From: Membranipora membranacea
Taxonomy: Eukaryota > Bryozoa > Gymnolaemata > Cheilostomatida > Membraniporidae
Direction of reading: 5' to 3'
Length of the DNA: 64,000 nucleotides
Assembly (NCBI GenBank): GCA_914767715.1
Contig: OU612070.1
Span: 6,899,501 to 6,963,500 of the forward strand
Made by a program: the position numbers and the translations under genes
The notes under the pieces: model-generated
Seen by the model: the letters and a program-made list of their open reading frames with translations, nothing else
What the model was told of the DNA's origin: nothing
Databases searched by the model: none
In this document: piece after piece, positions 1-13,223 of the stretch
How the letters are laid out: each line of letters opens with the position of its first letter
How positions within the stretch are numbered: position 1 is the first letter of the stretch

Positions 1-3000
1 AGAAAAGCAGAAAATTTTGATATGTGTATTGTGGTCTTTGCGTAATAGTTCACGGTTGTGATTGTCAATCTGTGATGTGTAGCCTTTTGATTGAAGCATA
101 CTAGTATCTTTTACATTTCAATTTACCTCTTTTATAACTCAGAGAATATGTTTTTAGTTAGGAAAAGCCAACTATTACTACTGTAGTGATTGATGGTCTT
201 GTATTTTGTTAGATACAGCGGCCCTTGAACGCACCCTGCAGGGTTGATTTGAGGACCTGTCTGTATCCTAACATATCCATGCATAATGCATATATATACT
301 TACTTTGAACAAAGTATTCTCATTTACCTTTTAATCATTCAAAGACTGTACCGTGATGTTAGTCTAACATATCTCTTATATAAATTCATTTGCTCAACTA
401 TTTTTTGCTGCACCAAAGTATAGGCAGCAACTTTCTAGGTTGATAACACAGGCTCAATTAAATAAGACCAATTTGAATAGGTATTATGTATCATGGACCA
501 ATATCACTTTATACAAGTATATATATGCAAAACTGCCTGTTTTTATTGAAATGAATTTGTAATTATGTTGATAGTTTCATGTCTTGATTTTTAATTTTCA
601 GATCCGTTTGTGACTTTTTTTATTATTGAAATGTTCAATGAAAATAGGCTTCAATGGTGATGGGATGTGTGTTCAATTTTTAAGCGGCCTCGTTCAACTA
701 TTGAGACCTTACTCTGTTCTCCTTCTTTTTTAAACTTTAACTTTTTTATTGTATTCTGCTGTAAGTTCTATAATATCTAACATGAAATATCTCTCGGTAT
801 TTATATATGACATTCCGACAGGGTGATTTGATGTCGTTCTATAAATAAACCCTCCTTTCCAAATATTCATTGATCTTACTCCCTCTGAAAGCAGCTCCCT
901 GCTGAAAGTTTCATAAAAGTTGTCTGTCCCAACCTATTGTTATGACAACTCCCGTATTTTTCTGATAGTATGCGCAGGGATTCCCAAGGTCCCTTGAATG
1001 AGGAACCACTGACTATGGTGACCTGGTGGGTCAGATGGATCTTTTTCAATATTTTCCCTCATCAATGCTACTCATCAAATGACTATTCAATCTTTAAATT
1101 CTTCGTCAGCAATTACAGCACTAAGAATAGAAAGGCCTCGTAGTGTCTAGTGTCCTATCTAACGAAGCACATCTAGCATAGTTTTTGAGACTGGCCTACT
1201 GCAATCAGAAAGGAGTAGTGCCGTGCGTGGGCCTATGAAGCTGGTCGGCCTGGTCAATGATAACCTAACTACAGTTAGAATATGTCTAATCTTGAGTTGT
1301 CTACAATGGAATTATTATAAACCCCTTGGAACTTTCTCCTAGGAAGTCTGTCTAGCTATTGAAAATAAAGTTATTTAAATAATTTTCAATTTGCTTTCAT
1401 TTTAACCCGTTGTTTGTTTATGGATTATTAGGCGCTATGTTTGCTTTTCTAAACTAAAGTTTTATCAGCAAGGCAGCATTGGTTATCAGCAATATTTATT
1501 GACCATGACACGAGCAGTACAAACTGTGATCAGAACATATTTGCTGACTTTGTATTCCATACACAGAAGCACTTAAAGTGATTGTCAATAATTCAATACC
1601 TTCTCTAAACTGCTTTGCCGCCTTTCTGTTATTAAAACATCAGCCTCCTGTTAACCACCTCTTTAGCAGAGATATACTTATGTCACAAACTAAACACATG
1701 GCCAACATCAACATTTAGCTAGTTGTGTGGTGAGAACACACAATTTTAAATGACAGCTCTCAAAAGCAGAGCCTAAAATTCTTCTTGTCAGCATGTTTTC
1801 ACATAACATTGATTTGATTTGATTGAGGGTAGCATAATTCTAACCGTGATATTACTCAGCAATAATTGCTACATTTCATAGCCATATATGGCCATGTATA
1901 TCATTGCAATTCTCACTTGGATTACAGAGACACCCCTACAATTTATCAGCAACTTGGAGCATAAAACAAAAGGAAAAGGGCTGACAAATGAACATGTGAA
2001 ATTTAATCCACTCATGGTAACTCCAACCTAAAACCATTTACCATATTTCCTGAATGGTTCTCCATCGACTCATTTTATGTTTCATCCTACCACTATGTCA
2101 ACACCCCTATGCGTCTCATGTTGCCATCCCAGTATTTGTGTACTCCTAGATTGTAAGCGAGATTGCTGAAAACTCTGTTATATAAACCCGAATAAGTTAT
2201 CGCTAGTTATATTATAGTTCAAATATTGACCCTACCCGTTGACATAGTAATTTCTATCATATCAGAAACTTTCTTTGTCAGCAATCAGAATTTCAGATAA
2301 GTCTAAAAAAGTGCAGCTCTAAAAGACTCAGATTCTCCTTTTTGTACCAGTACTGTTTCTAGAGATTCTTTATTGATTTTGAGATAAATGAGTTGTCTCC
2401 CCCATTAATCATCCATCGTCACTTTGAAGACAAATAATAATATCTACTGATACTGTGACAAAGTCTAGTGACTTTTGTGGCAAAGAGCAGAGATACAAAG
2501 TCCAGTGTCATTTTCTGTTTTTCCCCTCGTCTTTGTATCCTCAAAGTTCTAAAACATGGTATGGCATTGTTGCTTCTTGATTACTTTGTATAGGTCTCGT
2601 GAGAGGTGTGAGCTAAATTCTACACACAGATAGGCTACTGGTGTAAGATGTTGCTTCTCGGCCTAATGACTATGATAAAATTGTCACTGCCAATGGCTGT
2701 TTAGTGCCAGTTTCAGTTTTGCCAATTTGCCGCACCCACACCCAGTTCAGTAGGTCTTTGATGGCCCCACACAGTCTAGTTTTCTAGTTTTCTTTATTTC
2801 AAATATCAAGGGTTTAAACGGAAGAGGAAATCTATAACTAACTATTCATCAAAAGACATAAAAAGAAATAAGAGAGCTAAAAGCTTGTTGAGTGAAAAGG
2901 GGTAATGTATATTAAAGTGACGGGTAGGACGGTTACAAGGCTGCTCTACTTACAGAGAAATTATCAAACAACAGTATTGGTAGCGTAGTCAAAGATATTT

Positions 3001-4272
3001 TAGTGTTAACCCGTGACAGGGGAGATAACATACTCTAGACCCTTTTAGACCATGGATCTTTGCACTTTAAATTACGTTACATCATTCAATAATGTCCTTA
3101 TGCGAAAAAATTTACTTTTTTTGTTCATTGCAATGGCAAAGCTTTGATATGAACAGTGGATGTTTTTTCCTTTCCTAGACACTCTAAAACATAGTATTCC
3201 GCATTGTCAACTACTCATTTTGATAGTAATGAACGATAAGGCATTTTGACCCTAGCACACTTTTTGTCTGTTTTTTTAGGCTTTACAACAATAACCGCGA
3301 GTCATGAAGTAACAGGGAACAGCAGTATCCTCAAAATCGAAAAAAAATTCAAAGCCGCACAATTTTGAGACATAAATACTGGTTTATTACCATTCCAGAT
3401 GTGGTTCAACGGTTCAACAAGACAGAGAAGTATAATTGGTCCCTATACATAATACTTGCCCATCTTGTCACCCAACTACAGAGAAAGATTTCAGTTTTCC
3501 GGAATTTATGAATGAAGAGGCTAATGGCTTACACTTAGTAGTGATTGACACGATGTCCTATTTTCTTGGGAGAAATATTTTGCAAATGATGTTAGAATTG
3601 CCTCCTCTTGCAAAAAGGGAGGATAACAAACTTACAATTAAATTTGCTTTTTCACAAACAAGTGGGTGCCCAACAGCTTGCCCCAGTCTAGGAATCAGGG
3701 GTGTAAGTCAGAAACTCTTTTTTCTAATGTAATGTAATTCAGTGAAGCCTCTGTACAGCACAGACAGGACCAAGCTAATTTGTTCATATTATTAATTCAT
3801 AGTACCTGTACTAACGTTATTATCATAATTGCATTATCACATAAAAATTATCACCATGATATGCAGGGTTGAATTTGCAAAGAGTAGCCATTAATCACAT
3901 CTTTCGCTGTGTATTTTTAGAAAATAAATTCCTTGTAACCTATAAAGATGAGATAAAATGACATTATTATGCTCACACAAAATTACTATCACAAAGGGAA
4001 ATATATATCATCCCTTTCTATGCTGATCAAGGACATGAAAACACATGATTGACTGAGAAAAGTACAAAGTTAATCTTGGGAATTTGTTAAAAATGTGCGT
4101 ATTCATTTGATGTTCAAATACACATGAACTCCCTTATTTCTTGGCCCGAGTTCACACACCTGCACAATATTATTGAAAAACAAACATTATATATCCTTTT
4201 ATGACAGAAATACAAATCAAACCACAACAGTAACAGAGCCAAACGACCTTAGGCATAACCCTAACCTTGAGC
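1..4272. other. Intergenic stretch, no gene seen
   Basis: No exon chain with matching splice phases and no recognisable domain was found. The one sizeable open frame, a 98-codon frame at 3436-3732 on the plus strand, has no family resemblance and no convincing splice context. The stretch holds one copy of a 594-bp dispersed repeat at 1222-1815. It includes the 3' flank of the minus-strand gene that ends at 4273; no close canonical poly(A) signal was seen for that gene. Confidence 0.6.
1222..1815 (+). repeat. 594-bp dispersed repeat, copy 1
   Basis: This segment recurs in the same orientation at 21971-22564 with only scattered substitutions and the same length. Both copies start in a GTGGGCCTATGAAGC context and end at CATAACATTGATTT. 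No terminal inverted repeats, coding frame or Pol III boxes were recognised, so the class is unknown. The high similarity suggests a recent dispersal. Confidence 0.85.
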
Positions 4273-7200
4273 CTAGGATGGGAGAAGTCTTAGGCGCTTA
4301 GTTGTTTTTTTAAATGTTGTGAGCCCGACCCCTGGTGATTGTATTTCTTCGCTGCGGCGTTGACTGTTGTAACTTGGGAGGAGACGGATTTTCTTTGACG
4401 CTGCTCTGAATGTTATCGATGTGGCCGTACTGGGTGGTTCTGAAACCGAATAAGTTGGAGACTGAAACAGCATCACCGGTTTCAGCGCTGGCGCTGCCTT
4501 TGGGGCTGCTGGTAATAACTTTAGTTTCCGTACAGTAGTCTTGACTTTCCATAAAGGCTCGATCGATGATGGTGAAACTGTCCTGACAAACGGTCGTTTC
4601 AGAGACGGTAACAAAGCTATCTTTCTTATCCGTTTCACTGGTGTCACTGTTTGTCTGACATCTAGCCTTCCTTGTCTAACCTGTAAAAGAGTAGACTATG
4701 AATAATTAATAATAACAAAGATTAATATTAGTAATGATACCCAATTTTATATTTAAAATTGGCAAAGCTACCTTCTTAATTTTTCTTGTTACAAACATAC
4801 TAACCTTTCTATACCTCTTGACTGCCAGGATGACACAAGCTGCCAACGCTCCTGCTGCTGCCAGACTAAGAGGAGCAGTCACTCCAATAATGATGATGAC
4901 TATATCTGCAGTTTGTTCTGTTGTTGTGTGTCCTAATTCTGGCAGTTCTGTGGGAGTTTTATCTACAACTGTAACAAGTTTAATTTTATCAAATTCTACC
5001 TCAAGATTATCTGCTATTCGGCTGTCTTTGCATCGAGCAAATGGATTGCTTTGTTTCTTTCTTGTCAAAACTAATTTGCATTGCATTCTGTGATTTTTCT
5101 AACAGATATAGGTGCACTGTAGGAAAGTCTTAAATTACCATGAAATGAAGTAGTGGTATGATGGTTTGTACTCTGTGGATATGTAGAAGTCGTTGATGAT
5201 GACACTGCAGAAGTGCTAGTTTCAATGACTGCGCTGGTTGATGTTCGTGTGTCTGTTGAAGTAAGTGCTTCCGTCGTAGCTTCGGAGGAATCAGTAGTTG
5301 TAGGGAAAGGAGTTGTTGTCATCATTGATGTCCTTGTAGATGTTGTTGATGTTTTTGTTATGATCTTTGTTGAAGTTGTGCTGGTACTGCTTGTAGGACT
5401 TGTTGTGGTTGGTGCATCAAAATTGATATACATGCTGCCTGAAAAAAAAATGTTTATGTATGTTTTAGAGCTGTTTTACTTATATATATAAGAAAAACAA
5501 CTGATGTTTATGCAAAAATATTTCATTACTGTGTACACAATATATTTTCTAATGTAAAGGATCTATGTGGCAAGTGGAAAACTGGTCCAGAAAACAACAA
5601 TTCCTGACAGCAAATGTCATTTATGTGCCATGTTCGAGTGAATGCTGTTGCAATTTTTAGGTTCTGACTTCTACAATTATATAACTGCACTTCTAGACAG
5701 ACAAGTTGACCAATAAACACGTACCTGCAGGGAATCCGTATGACTCGTATTGCACTTGACCATAAAGACCAGCATAAAACCCAACACTCGGATCTGTGTG
5801 CTTTAGTGTGTGAGATCCGGGTACTATAGCTAAGCTGCGAGCCGAGTAACCTGAATCAGCTATCACCATCCAGCTATCCTGTACCTAAGTGTAATGTCAA
5901 GGTCAATTGTAGGAGGAAAATAGACCAGTAGATATGATTTGTGTTGAGGTCAATAGTGGCAAAGGCAGTAGATGTTATGAGCTGATATGAGATGTAACCC
6001 CGTTACGGACTTTGTCATCAAGTACAGTACAGTACAGTAAGTAAGATATGATTTATATCAATATGAAAACTACAGATGTAAACATAATCAACTTGATGTC
6101 CTCAAAGCACTAGGTGATGACTTACCCAGCAGGTTTCGCCCACATCATCCCCGATAGAGAACCCTTCATCTTCCATTGTTGATGTTACGGTAGCATCATT
6201 GAAAAGTAAACCATCCTCACGTACAGTCTCTATGACTAGGTTCACGTAATTCCTGCGACAATGAAGGGATGTTGATCAAGATGTTGATGTTAACTGCATC
6301 ATCAGGATCAATCATTAGCCAAGATTCAAACTTTTCAGTGCTATCCACAGCAATGCTAAGGACAGCTTGCACAAACACATTTTATTTTAGCACATGCAGG
6401 ATTATCTTATTGCCATGTAAGTGGAAATCCATCTTGTGTTCTGATGATATTATACACATGTTCAACAATTCTTTTGAAAAGGCTCAAATTTTTTGAAGGC
6501 TTTTCTAAGGGGGGAGCTTCATCAATCATTGACAATTTTGACAAAAGGGAAGGTGAACTTATAACAAGAGATATGTAGATGTAAACATAGTCAACCTGAC
6601 GTCCTCATAGCACAAGGTGATGGCTTACCCAGCATCACCTGGTGCTATATAAGTTATTATGATGACATCATGTTATCCCCCACCTGTAATGGCTAACGCT
6701 GACAGCTGTAGGAGTTGCAAATACATAACCTTTATCATACTGCTCTACAGGTACCAGTAGAGTCATCATCGGATCACTGTCTGCACCATCTGTGGCACCT
6801 GATGGTTTATAAATAACGCATTTATGTCAAAGATCATGGAAATGATAAAACAATGAAATGGAATCTAACATTACGAAAACTAGGTGTCTCTTGAAACAAG
6901 ATCTCTTCTCATCACTGTGGCTGCGGCAGTGAATTAAATTCAAGTCAAATTGAAAGTTACAAATATTTGGCAAATCATGTTGACCAGAAAGGATTCGATT
7001 ACTGATATGATTTGTTTTATCTTTCTAACAAATATATAACCAATGCCTTATGGAGACATTCTGTTACTCCAGCACGTTATTTTTTTGGCACAACCGCGGC
7101 ATCTGAAGAAAGCTGATCGCTTCACCATGTTCATTTCAGCTTTTCCAAACAAATATCGATATAATACTTTTGGCAGTGTGAAAATTACTTGTTGTAGAGA

Positions 7201-10200
7201 ACTGAGCACATATGGCTTTTCCAGTACATGATATCGACAGTACTTCATCTGCAACAGTATTTAACACAACAAACTCTCCTGCAGTTTGGAAGGTTGCACT
7301 TGACAATCCACCATTCGAACTAGTAACAGTACAGCTCATTCCATCCTCAACACCTTTCAGATATAATGTAATGAGAAATATGTATTGATGATTGAGCTTG
7401 AAAACTCTCATTATGGTAATTCCACAAAACAATAGAGGAAAGTCTAAACAACTTTGTTTCTTTTTTTAATTACATTTTATTGACTGGTTGTTTTCCATTA
7501 GGAGTCGAACACCACTATATGTAAAACGTTGCCCATACATTAAAAGCGTCCCTTGATATGTAGCTTGTAGTGGCATGCTAATATCAACCAGTCTTCCCAG
7601 ACCAAGACAACAAAGTTTGAGCACCTCAACTATGAGATGTGTTTCTATTGACCCTTGAAGGCACACATAACTTCACTATTGAGTTATCTACACAGACCAA
7701 GAGGGAGGATAACTCCTATTACTAACTAGTGGGCAAACATTTTTGTTGATATCAGTGCACTAATTAATTTTATATCCTCAGAATGGTTGAGGGATCCTAA
7801 AACATTGAGCATAATATTACAATGGTCTATGACACTTGAAATATAATCATCAAACCGTTGAAACAAGTTCACAAGAAAAACAAGTTGCAATGTACGAACC
7901 CATCAGCTTGAACACTCCGTGATTTCTTTCCACAAGGTTAAAAGTCAAAAAGTTGTTCCCAAGTGTCCCTATTGGAGGAATCATCTCAACAATGTGGTCA
8001 CTTGAACCTCCATTTCCAGAGATCCTGATGGATGTCCTGCGGTTACCTGATAATAGCACCAAATACGACTATCAGTGTATAAATTGTATGATTCTTCAAA
8101 GTTAAACTTCTTGCATATGCCCATTCTGAATAGCAATTTGTCTATAAACAGACAACTACATGCCTGGCAAATGTGCTGGCTGGCAGAATTGAAACTAGCC
8201 TGTCTTGACAAGCTTTGTCAAGACAGGCTAAATTGAAACCAGACACCATATAATCTAACCGTTACCTGTCAAAACAGAGACAACTTTTGTGGCGTTGATA
8301 TAAGCTCCTGTCACATCAGTCGGAGTGTCTTTTGACAGGTATTGTAAGGTTTCCCCTCTGTTTATTGTTGCAGAACTTACAAGAGTTGTCCCTCTATATG
8401 TAATAGTCACACGGGTGTCATCGTGGATACCAGTCACAACTGAAGGCATAATCCATAGAATACAATACAGTTTAATTGATGGTTGGCAAATAAAGAGGTA
8501 GAAACACCATCAATTCGTTCGATTGAGGGGGATATTTTTTATGTACCACTGTAGGTTATGTGTCCCCCTGATTGGCTTATTTTGCATCTGGAAGCAACCA
8601 TTCAGAGCCAAATACTGACCGGAGAATCAGGCAAAAGGCCACAGACATTCACCTGTAAGTCAAACTGATAATGATAAAAGTCTTATCACAATTATTGCCT
8701 ACCTATCATGCTTGCAGCAGAATTCCCATCATTCTCCCAGCCAATAGCATAATATTCTGTGCCTTGTATATCTACCGGAAGGGCCGTGAATCCGTCACAA
8801 GAATATTCCTGCAACATGATAAAGTTTGTCAGACCAACTGGGCACCCATAAAGCAGGGAAAACATTACGCATCAGTTTCCATCCATTCTTTTCTATGCAT
8901 ACATGTAACAAATATTTGTCTATAAGTTAGCGGGTTTCATATCCGATGCACTCACTATTTTGTTTGATGCATAGACTACTATCTCTCCGTCAGCTATGAC
9001 TATCTGCCCCTTCGGCTCGACCACAGTGGTATACGTGTCTGACATCCTTTCCGTGGTGTCTAGGGCATAGCTGAAAATCTCGCCTACTGATACCGTTTCT
9101 GACTGCAAATAGTCAATATGTGATTTATAAGACTTGTATGAGCGACATGAGTAGATAATGATAGAATAGAGCCCGTTTGTCATTGATGATACTCCTCCGG
9201 ATTCAAGTTAGCCCAAACCAAACCAGACTAGATTCATTGATTAAATAAAGTGCAACACTTCTCTATTTTTGCCGTAAGTCTGACCACTACCTATACCCGT
9301 GAGGAGTTAATATTATCTAGAGTTTAATTTAGCATATAGTTTTAAAGTGACTTAATCCCAGCCTGAATTTTGGCTAGGTAAGGTTGGAGTTTCTTTAAAG
9401 TAGAGAGGGCGGAGCGAATGTTAGCTGGCATTATATATTTCATTATTTCAAGTGTGTGTACCGTGGCCCAGAAAGCCGGATAAAATTAAACTTATCTGCT
9501 GTGAATTTAATTTAAAAAAGGCCTGAATTGAATTAAACATTTCAGTGAATTTAATCAAACTTTTCTGCATTAAACTTTTCTGCATCAATCTTTCAAGTTC
9601 TGCATCAAACTTTTCTCCTCTTAATCAAACTTTTCTACTCTGAATTGAACTTTTCTATTCTGCATCAAACTTTTCTGTTCTGCATCAAACTTTTATACTC
9701 TGCATCAAACATTTTGTTCTGCTGCATCAAACTTTTCTACTCTGAATCAAACTTTTCCGCTCCACTGATATCAACCACCCTATATACACTAGTATGCAGG
9801 TCCTCAATCTACAAATTTGCCTCACAGAATATTTTGGTGCACATTTTGTTAGAAGGAAGATGAAATATGGGTAACCAGCTATTTTTGGGCGTTCCCAGTA
9901 CAAATATTTTATACCATACATGCAGGTCTATTATTTAAGATTTGGTACCATACTGGCTGTTATCCTCAGCTTTATAAACTACAAGTTTTTAAGCAGGGAA
10001 TTTCAATAATACACAGGTATAAGAATTCAATACATTTATAAATATTATTGTTGAATTCCCAAATAGCTTTTACAGCAAATGGAAATCCTTACAGGTGGGA
10101 CCTTTTGTCGTATACAGTCACAATGAAACTTCAATTTCATTTGTGGGCCTAACCACTACTCTTATCATTCTTGTAAGTCAGCAAACAAGCCTAGTTTTTG

Positions 10201-12471
10201 GGAACAAACTTTAATAGCGACCTTTACTATACTAAGGGCAACAGCTTATCACCAGCCCTAGACTGACTGGCCTCAGATCTTTCTTATACTATACAAAAAG
10301 GGAATTTTCGTTGCTATCTTACTAATGGTAAAGTCATAAAATTTATTCTTCCACTCATTACCAATAATCGATTTCCATGAAATTTCTATAGTAACCAATA
10401 TAACATTTAAAAAAAATGAAGCAATTAATGTATGGACATTGTTTTCTGCTAGTTTGACAATATGAACTCTGCAGCAATCTAAGTGAGGTCGCTACAAATA
10501 AATGGGCTTATGGTTTTGTTGGCCACAATCCTCACCCGAAAACCTAATTCATTCTGTTAGCACGAGTCTGACCTACTACCGCAATTTCAAACAATTTGTC
10601 AAACTTTTAATTGATACTGACACAAACATGACAATTCACACCAGTGGGTTGCTGCATAACCACACAGGAGATAATACTACTTTGATAATATGGACAGGCT
10701 AAAATTGCAGTTCAAGAAAACATCCCAATACATTAGGGAAATTTACTGGGAGTTTTTACCTAGGTAATACATACAGATGTAATAATAGTATTCCAAGTGG
10801 TGCGGAGGTTTATGCAAGGGCCAGCCTCTACTAGGGTAATTATTTTAGTAAGAGCAGGTGTCATGAAATAGAATTGAATCTGGTCAGATGCCAGCTATTT
10901 GTTTTCTATGAGGTTTTATTGCTTTGCATCAGCAGAATGTTATACATTTTTGTTAGCAATCTGACTCATACATACTCAGACTCATACATGATAATAGCTA
11001 GCTTCAGCGTATAGCCTAACGAAATTTGTGAAAGGATGGGTCCGAAGAGAATTAGACTTTCTGCCTGTTAAGGCAATCAACAATTTCTATGATGATTCAC
11101 TTTTCACATTTATGTGCTGGACGGGTTTAGAATCCAACATACATGAAGAAATAATAATCTGTTTAGAAAAGCAAACAGAGGGTCTCCCTGTATAAACCAG
11201 TTTAAATAGAGATTTCTGATATACCCTATAGGAGTTTAATTTAGCTAGAGTTTATTTCGCTATCTGGACCTGGTACTAAATTTCACTAGTACTAAATTTC
11301 GCTAGTAGGCTTACTAGTGAAAATTAAAAAAAAATGTCCTAGCTGGGATACGAACCCAGGGCATAAATCTCCATCTGATTGCTAGGCAGACACTTAGACC
11401 ACTACACCACACTAGCTTGCATGCTTAGGGAAGGCGTATTCCTGTATAATTCTACATTGTTTATGAAACTATGGTGAGTGAGTTTAATTTAAGTTACACT
11501 AAATTTCACAACCTAGGCAACAACCGAAAAGCGAATCCTAAATGCCGCGAAAACTAAACTCCTATAGGGTAGCTGTTTGAAATGTTTGAGAGAAACGTAT
11601 TGTCCATGCTGTGTGACTGTGGCCTTGATAAAGACTGCCATGCAGTTCTATTGCAAATCATCGATGATGGATTGAAATGAAAGCCTATTGACTATGAACT
11701 ATTGGTAGACTGAGGACCTACATGCAGCAATATATAATATAGGGTGGTTGATATCAATGGAGCGGAAAAGTTTGATTCAGAGTAGAAAAGTTTGATGCAG
11801 AGTAGAAAAGTTTGATGCAGAACAGAAAAGTTTGATGCAGAACAGAAAAGTTTGATGCAGAGAAGTTTGATTAAATTCACTGAAATGTTTAATTCAATTC
11901 AGGCCTTTTTAAATTAAATTCACAGCAGATAAGTTTAGTTTTATCCGGCTTTCTGGGCCACAGTATGTGTGTGAAATTTTCCTCCGGTGAATACTTACCA
12001 AAATACTTCCACCACTAGTGTAATTAAAGTGGACGGGCCCAGCAAGTCTAGTTGTGACAAACACCTCCAGACTCGCACCAGAGTTATCACCTCCATTTGC
12101 TCCAAAAGCAAAGACAAACTCCCTCCCAGCTGAGTCTCTTGCTGTAAGGTTAATCATTAGTAATCTTGATTAGGAATTCATAATTATCCTATTCGTATAC
12201 AATTGGTATATAATATAATTGGTAAAATTTCGAAACTGTTTGTCATTTTATAAAGCAATTTCATGTTGCTTGCTCCTGCTTCTAGGAATGGTTGAAACGG
12301 GCCTTGTATTTAAAACCATGACCAAGTTTGTCAGTGATATCAAAAATAAAAATTACAGCGTGATTGAGTAATGAAGATGATTTCAATTTATTTGGCTATG
12401 TGAAAATACTTACTCCCGCTGACAATGATGAGTTGTACTGTGAAGAGCAGCCAAGAATAAAACCCTATCAT
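4273..12471 (-). CDS. IgGFc-binding-domain single-pass membrane protein (13 exons)
   Basis: Exons from 5' to 3' on the minus strand: 12414-12471, 11999-12141, 8956-9102, 8703-8808, 8266-8439, 7900-8046, 7189-7353, 6684-6798, 6126-6252, 5725-5884, 5139-5438, 4805-5070, 4273-4680. Splice phases close exactly and give 771 residues. Residues 1-19 form a signal peptide (MIGFYSWLLFTVQLIIVSGS). Residues about 20-450 match the IgGFc-binding N-terminal domain known from FCGBP and its relatives: an early REFVFAFG strand, then CDGFTALPV, GTEYYAIGW, DVTGAYINATKV, a GADSDPMM segment and a late YESYGFPAG. Residues about 455-547 are a Ser/Thr-rich, mucin-like stalk. A helix at about 604-631 crosses the membrane, followed by KRYRK. 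The cytoplasmic tail (637-771) is basic and carries four LLP motifs. Weak points are the GTTCGT donor at 7900 and the exon-12 acceptor near 5070, which lacks a good pyrimidine tract. The domain suggests mucus, adhesion or recognition at the cell surface, but the ligand is unknown. Confidence 0.87.
8196..8230. repeat. Perfect 15-bp hairpin in an intron
   Basis: TAGCCTGTCTTGACA is followed, after 5 bases, by its exact reverse complement. It lies in the intron between exons 5 and 6 of the IgGFc-like gene. It is probably a small palindromic repeat remnant; no function is implied. Confidence 0.8.
11222..11571. mobile_element. TA-flanked MITE with a tRNA-like core
   Basis: Terminal inverted repeats CCCTATAGGAGTTTA (from 11224) and TAAACTCCTATAGGG (to 11569) are flanked on both sides by TA, as in Tc1/mariner-type insertions. 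The element is about 346 bp and has no coding capacity. It contains the tRNA-like sequence at 11337-11417 and lies nested in the larger foldback element. Confidence 0.7.
11337..11417 (-). ncRNA. tRNA-derived sequence (not a functional tRNA)
   Basis: On the minus strand there is a box A-like TGGTGTAGTGG and a strong box B, GGGTTCGTATCCC, with an anticodon arm that would present AGC (Ala) in a CTAGCAA loop. The acceptor ends do not pair and the region between the anticodon and T arms is long. It is therefore best read as a tRNA pseudogene or the head of a tRNA-derived element carried inside the TA-flanked MITE. Confidence 0.6.
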
Positions 12472-13223
12472 ATTTATCTGACTCCTGTATGAAAAGTACC
12501 AAAAAGAGCTATTAGAAATACATGGTGCGGGGGCAATTGGGCAGGGGCGATGGTCTTGGGGGAGGGCCGATAGCGACATTTAATGAATTATCAGAAAAAC
12601 TTATCTGAAATCATTAATTCAATAATAATGTATTGAAGATTTCAGCTTGGCACTACAATTTTCAGAAACCAGTGAAAATTACAAACAATTCAAAATGCAT
12701 AATTTCAAAGTTTGATTTAGAAATCAACCCAATGAGATTCAATACAGGACGTTAGAGGTAAACTCATCGGTTACCAAGGTTCAGCTGCTCCGACAGAGAG
12801 AAGGTCCAGAAAATTTGTACTGTGTCCAAAATGGACTCATACCAAACTTAATTGCTAATATTTTTCCGAGTGATTTGGTCTTCAATCATGATGCTTACTG
12901 AAGTTAAGTGTTCAAGGTTATCCTGGTCGAAACATTTCTGGCCAGTTCAAGGCCAAATGCGTAGTCTGGTTGCACTTTCTGATTCAGTTTGACATGCGCA
13001 TGTGCAATGAATTAAAAGTGCATTGCCATTTGCCAAATGCTGATCAATATATCATATTGTATTATTTTCTTTCATATTAATGACTTGTGACTTTTTGATT
13101 TACAATAACAATAACCACAATTTACGTTGTGACTTCTTATGACTTTTTTTTGTTTGTGGCATGTAAGAAAATAAAAATTAAAGTTCATTTGCGATTAATG
13201 ACTTAATTTAAATAGCCACCTGG

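Larger units (their letters stand above)
9451..11972. mobile_element. Foldback element with tandem-repeat inverted arms
   Basis: Arms at 9451-9815 and 11697-11972 are reverse complements over most of their length. The outer ends share TGGCCCAGAAAGCCGGATAA and the inner ends share GATATCAACCACCCTATA. Between these, both arms carry a tandem array of about 17-20 bp built on TCTGCATCAAACTTTTC; the left arm has more copies, which explains its extra length. The 1.9-kb centre shows no transposase frame. The whole sits in intron 2 of the IgGFc-like gene and ends only about 26 bp from the intron's donor site. Foldback-type or MITE-like is the best class. No clear target-site duplication was found. Confidence 0.75.

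Noticed and set aside
3436-3732. 98-codon open frame
   Set aside because: No domain, no splice context, and a length that is not rare by chance in 64 kb on six frames.
4734-5491. Plus-strand frames opposite the IgGFc-like gene, including a Val-rich one at 5213-5491
   Set aside because: They are antisense images of the transmembrane exon and of the Thr-rich stalk; the minus-strand exons have splice sites and phases that close.
9560-9770. Regularly repeated TCTGCATCAAACTTTTC units looking like an array of spaced repeats
   Set aside because: There are no unique spacers of constant length, and the array is part of an inverted-repeat element; not a CRISPR array.
11337-11417. Functional tRNA-Ala gene
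   Set aside because: The acceptor stem does not pair and the variable region is abnormal although box B is strong.
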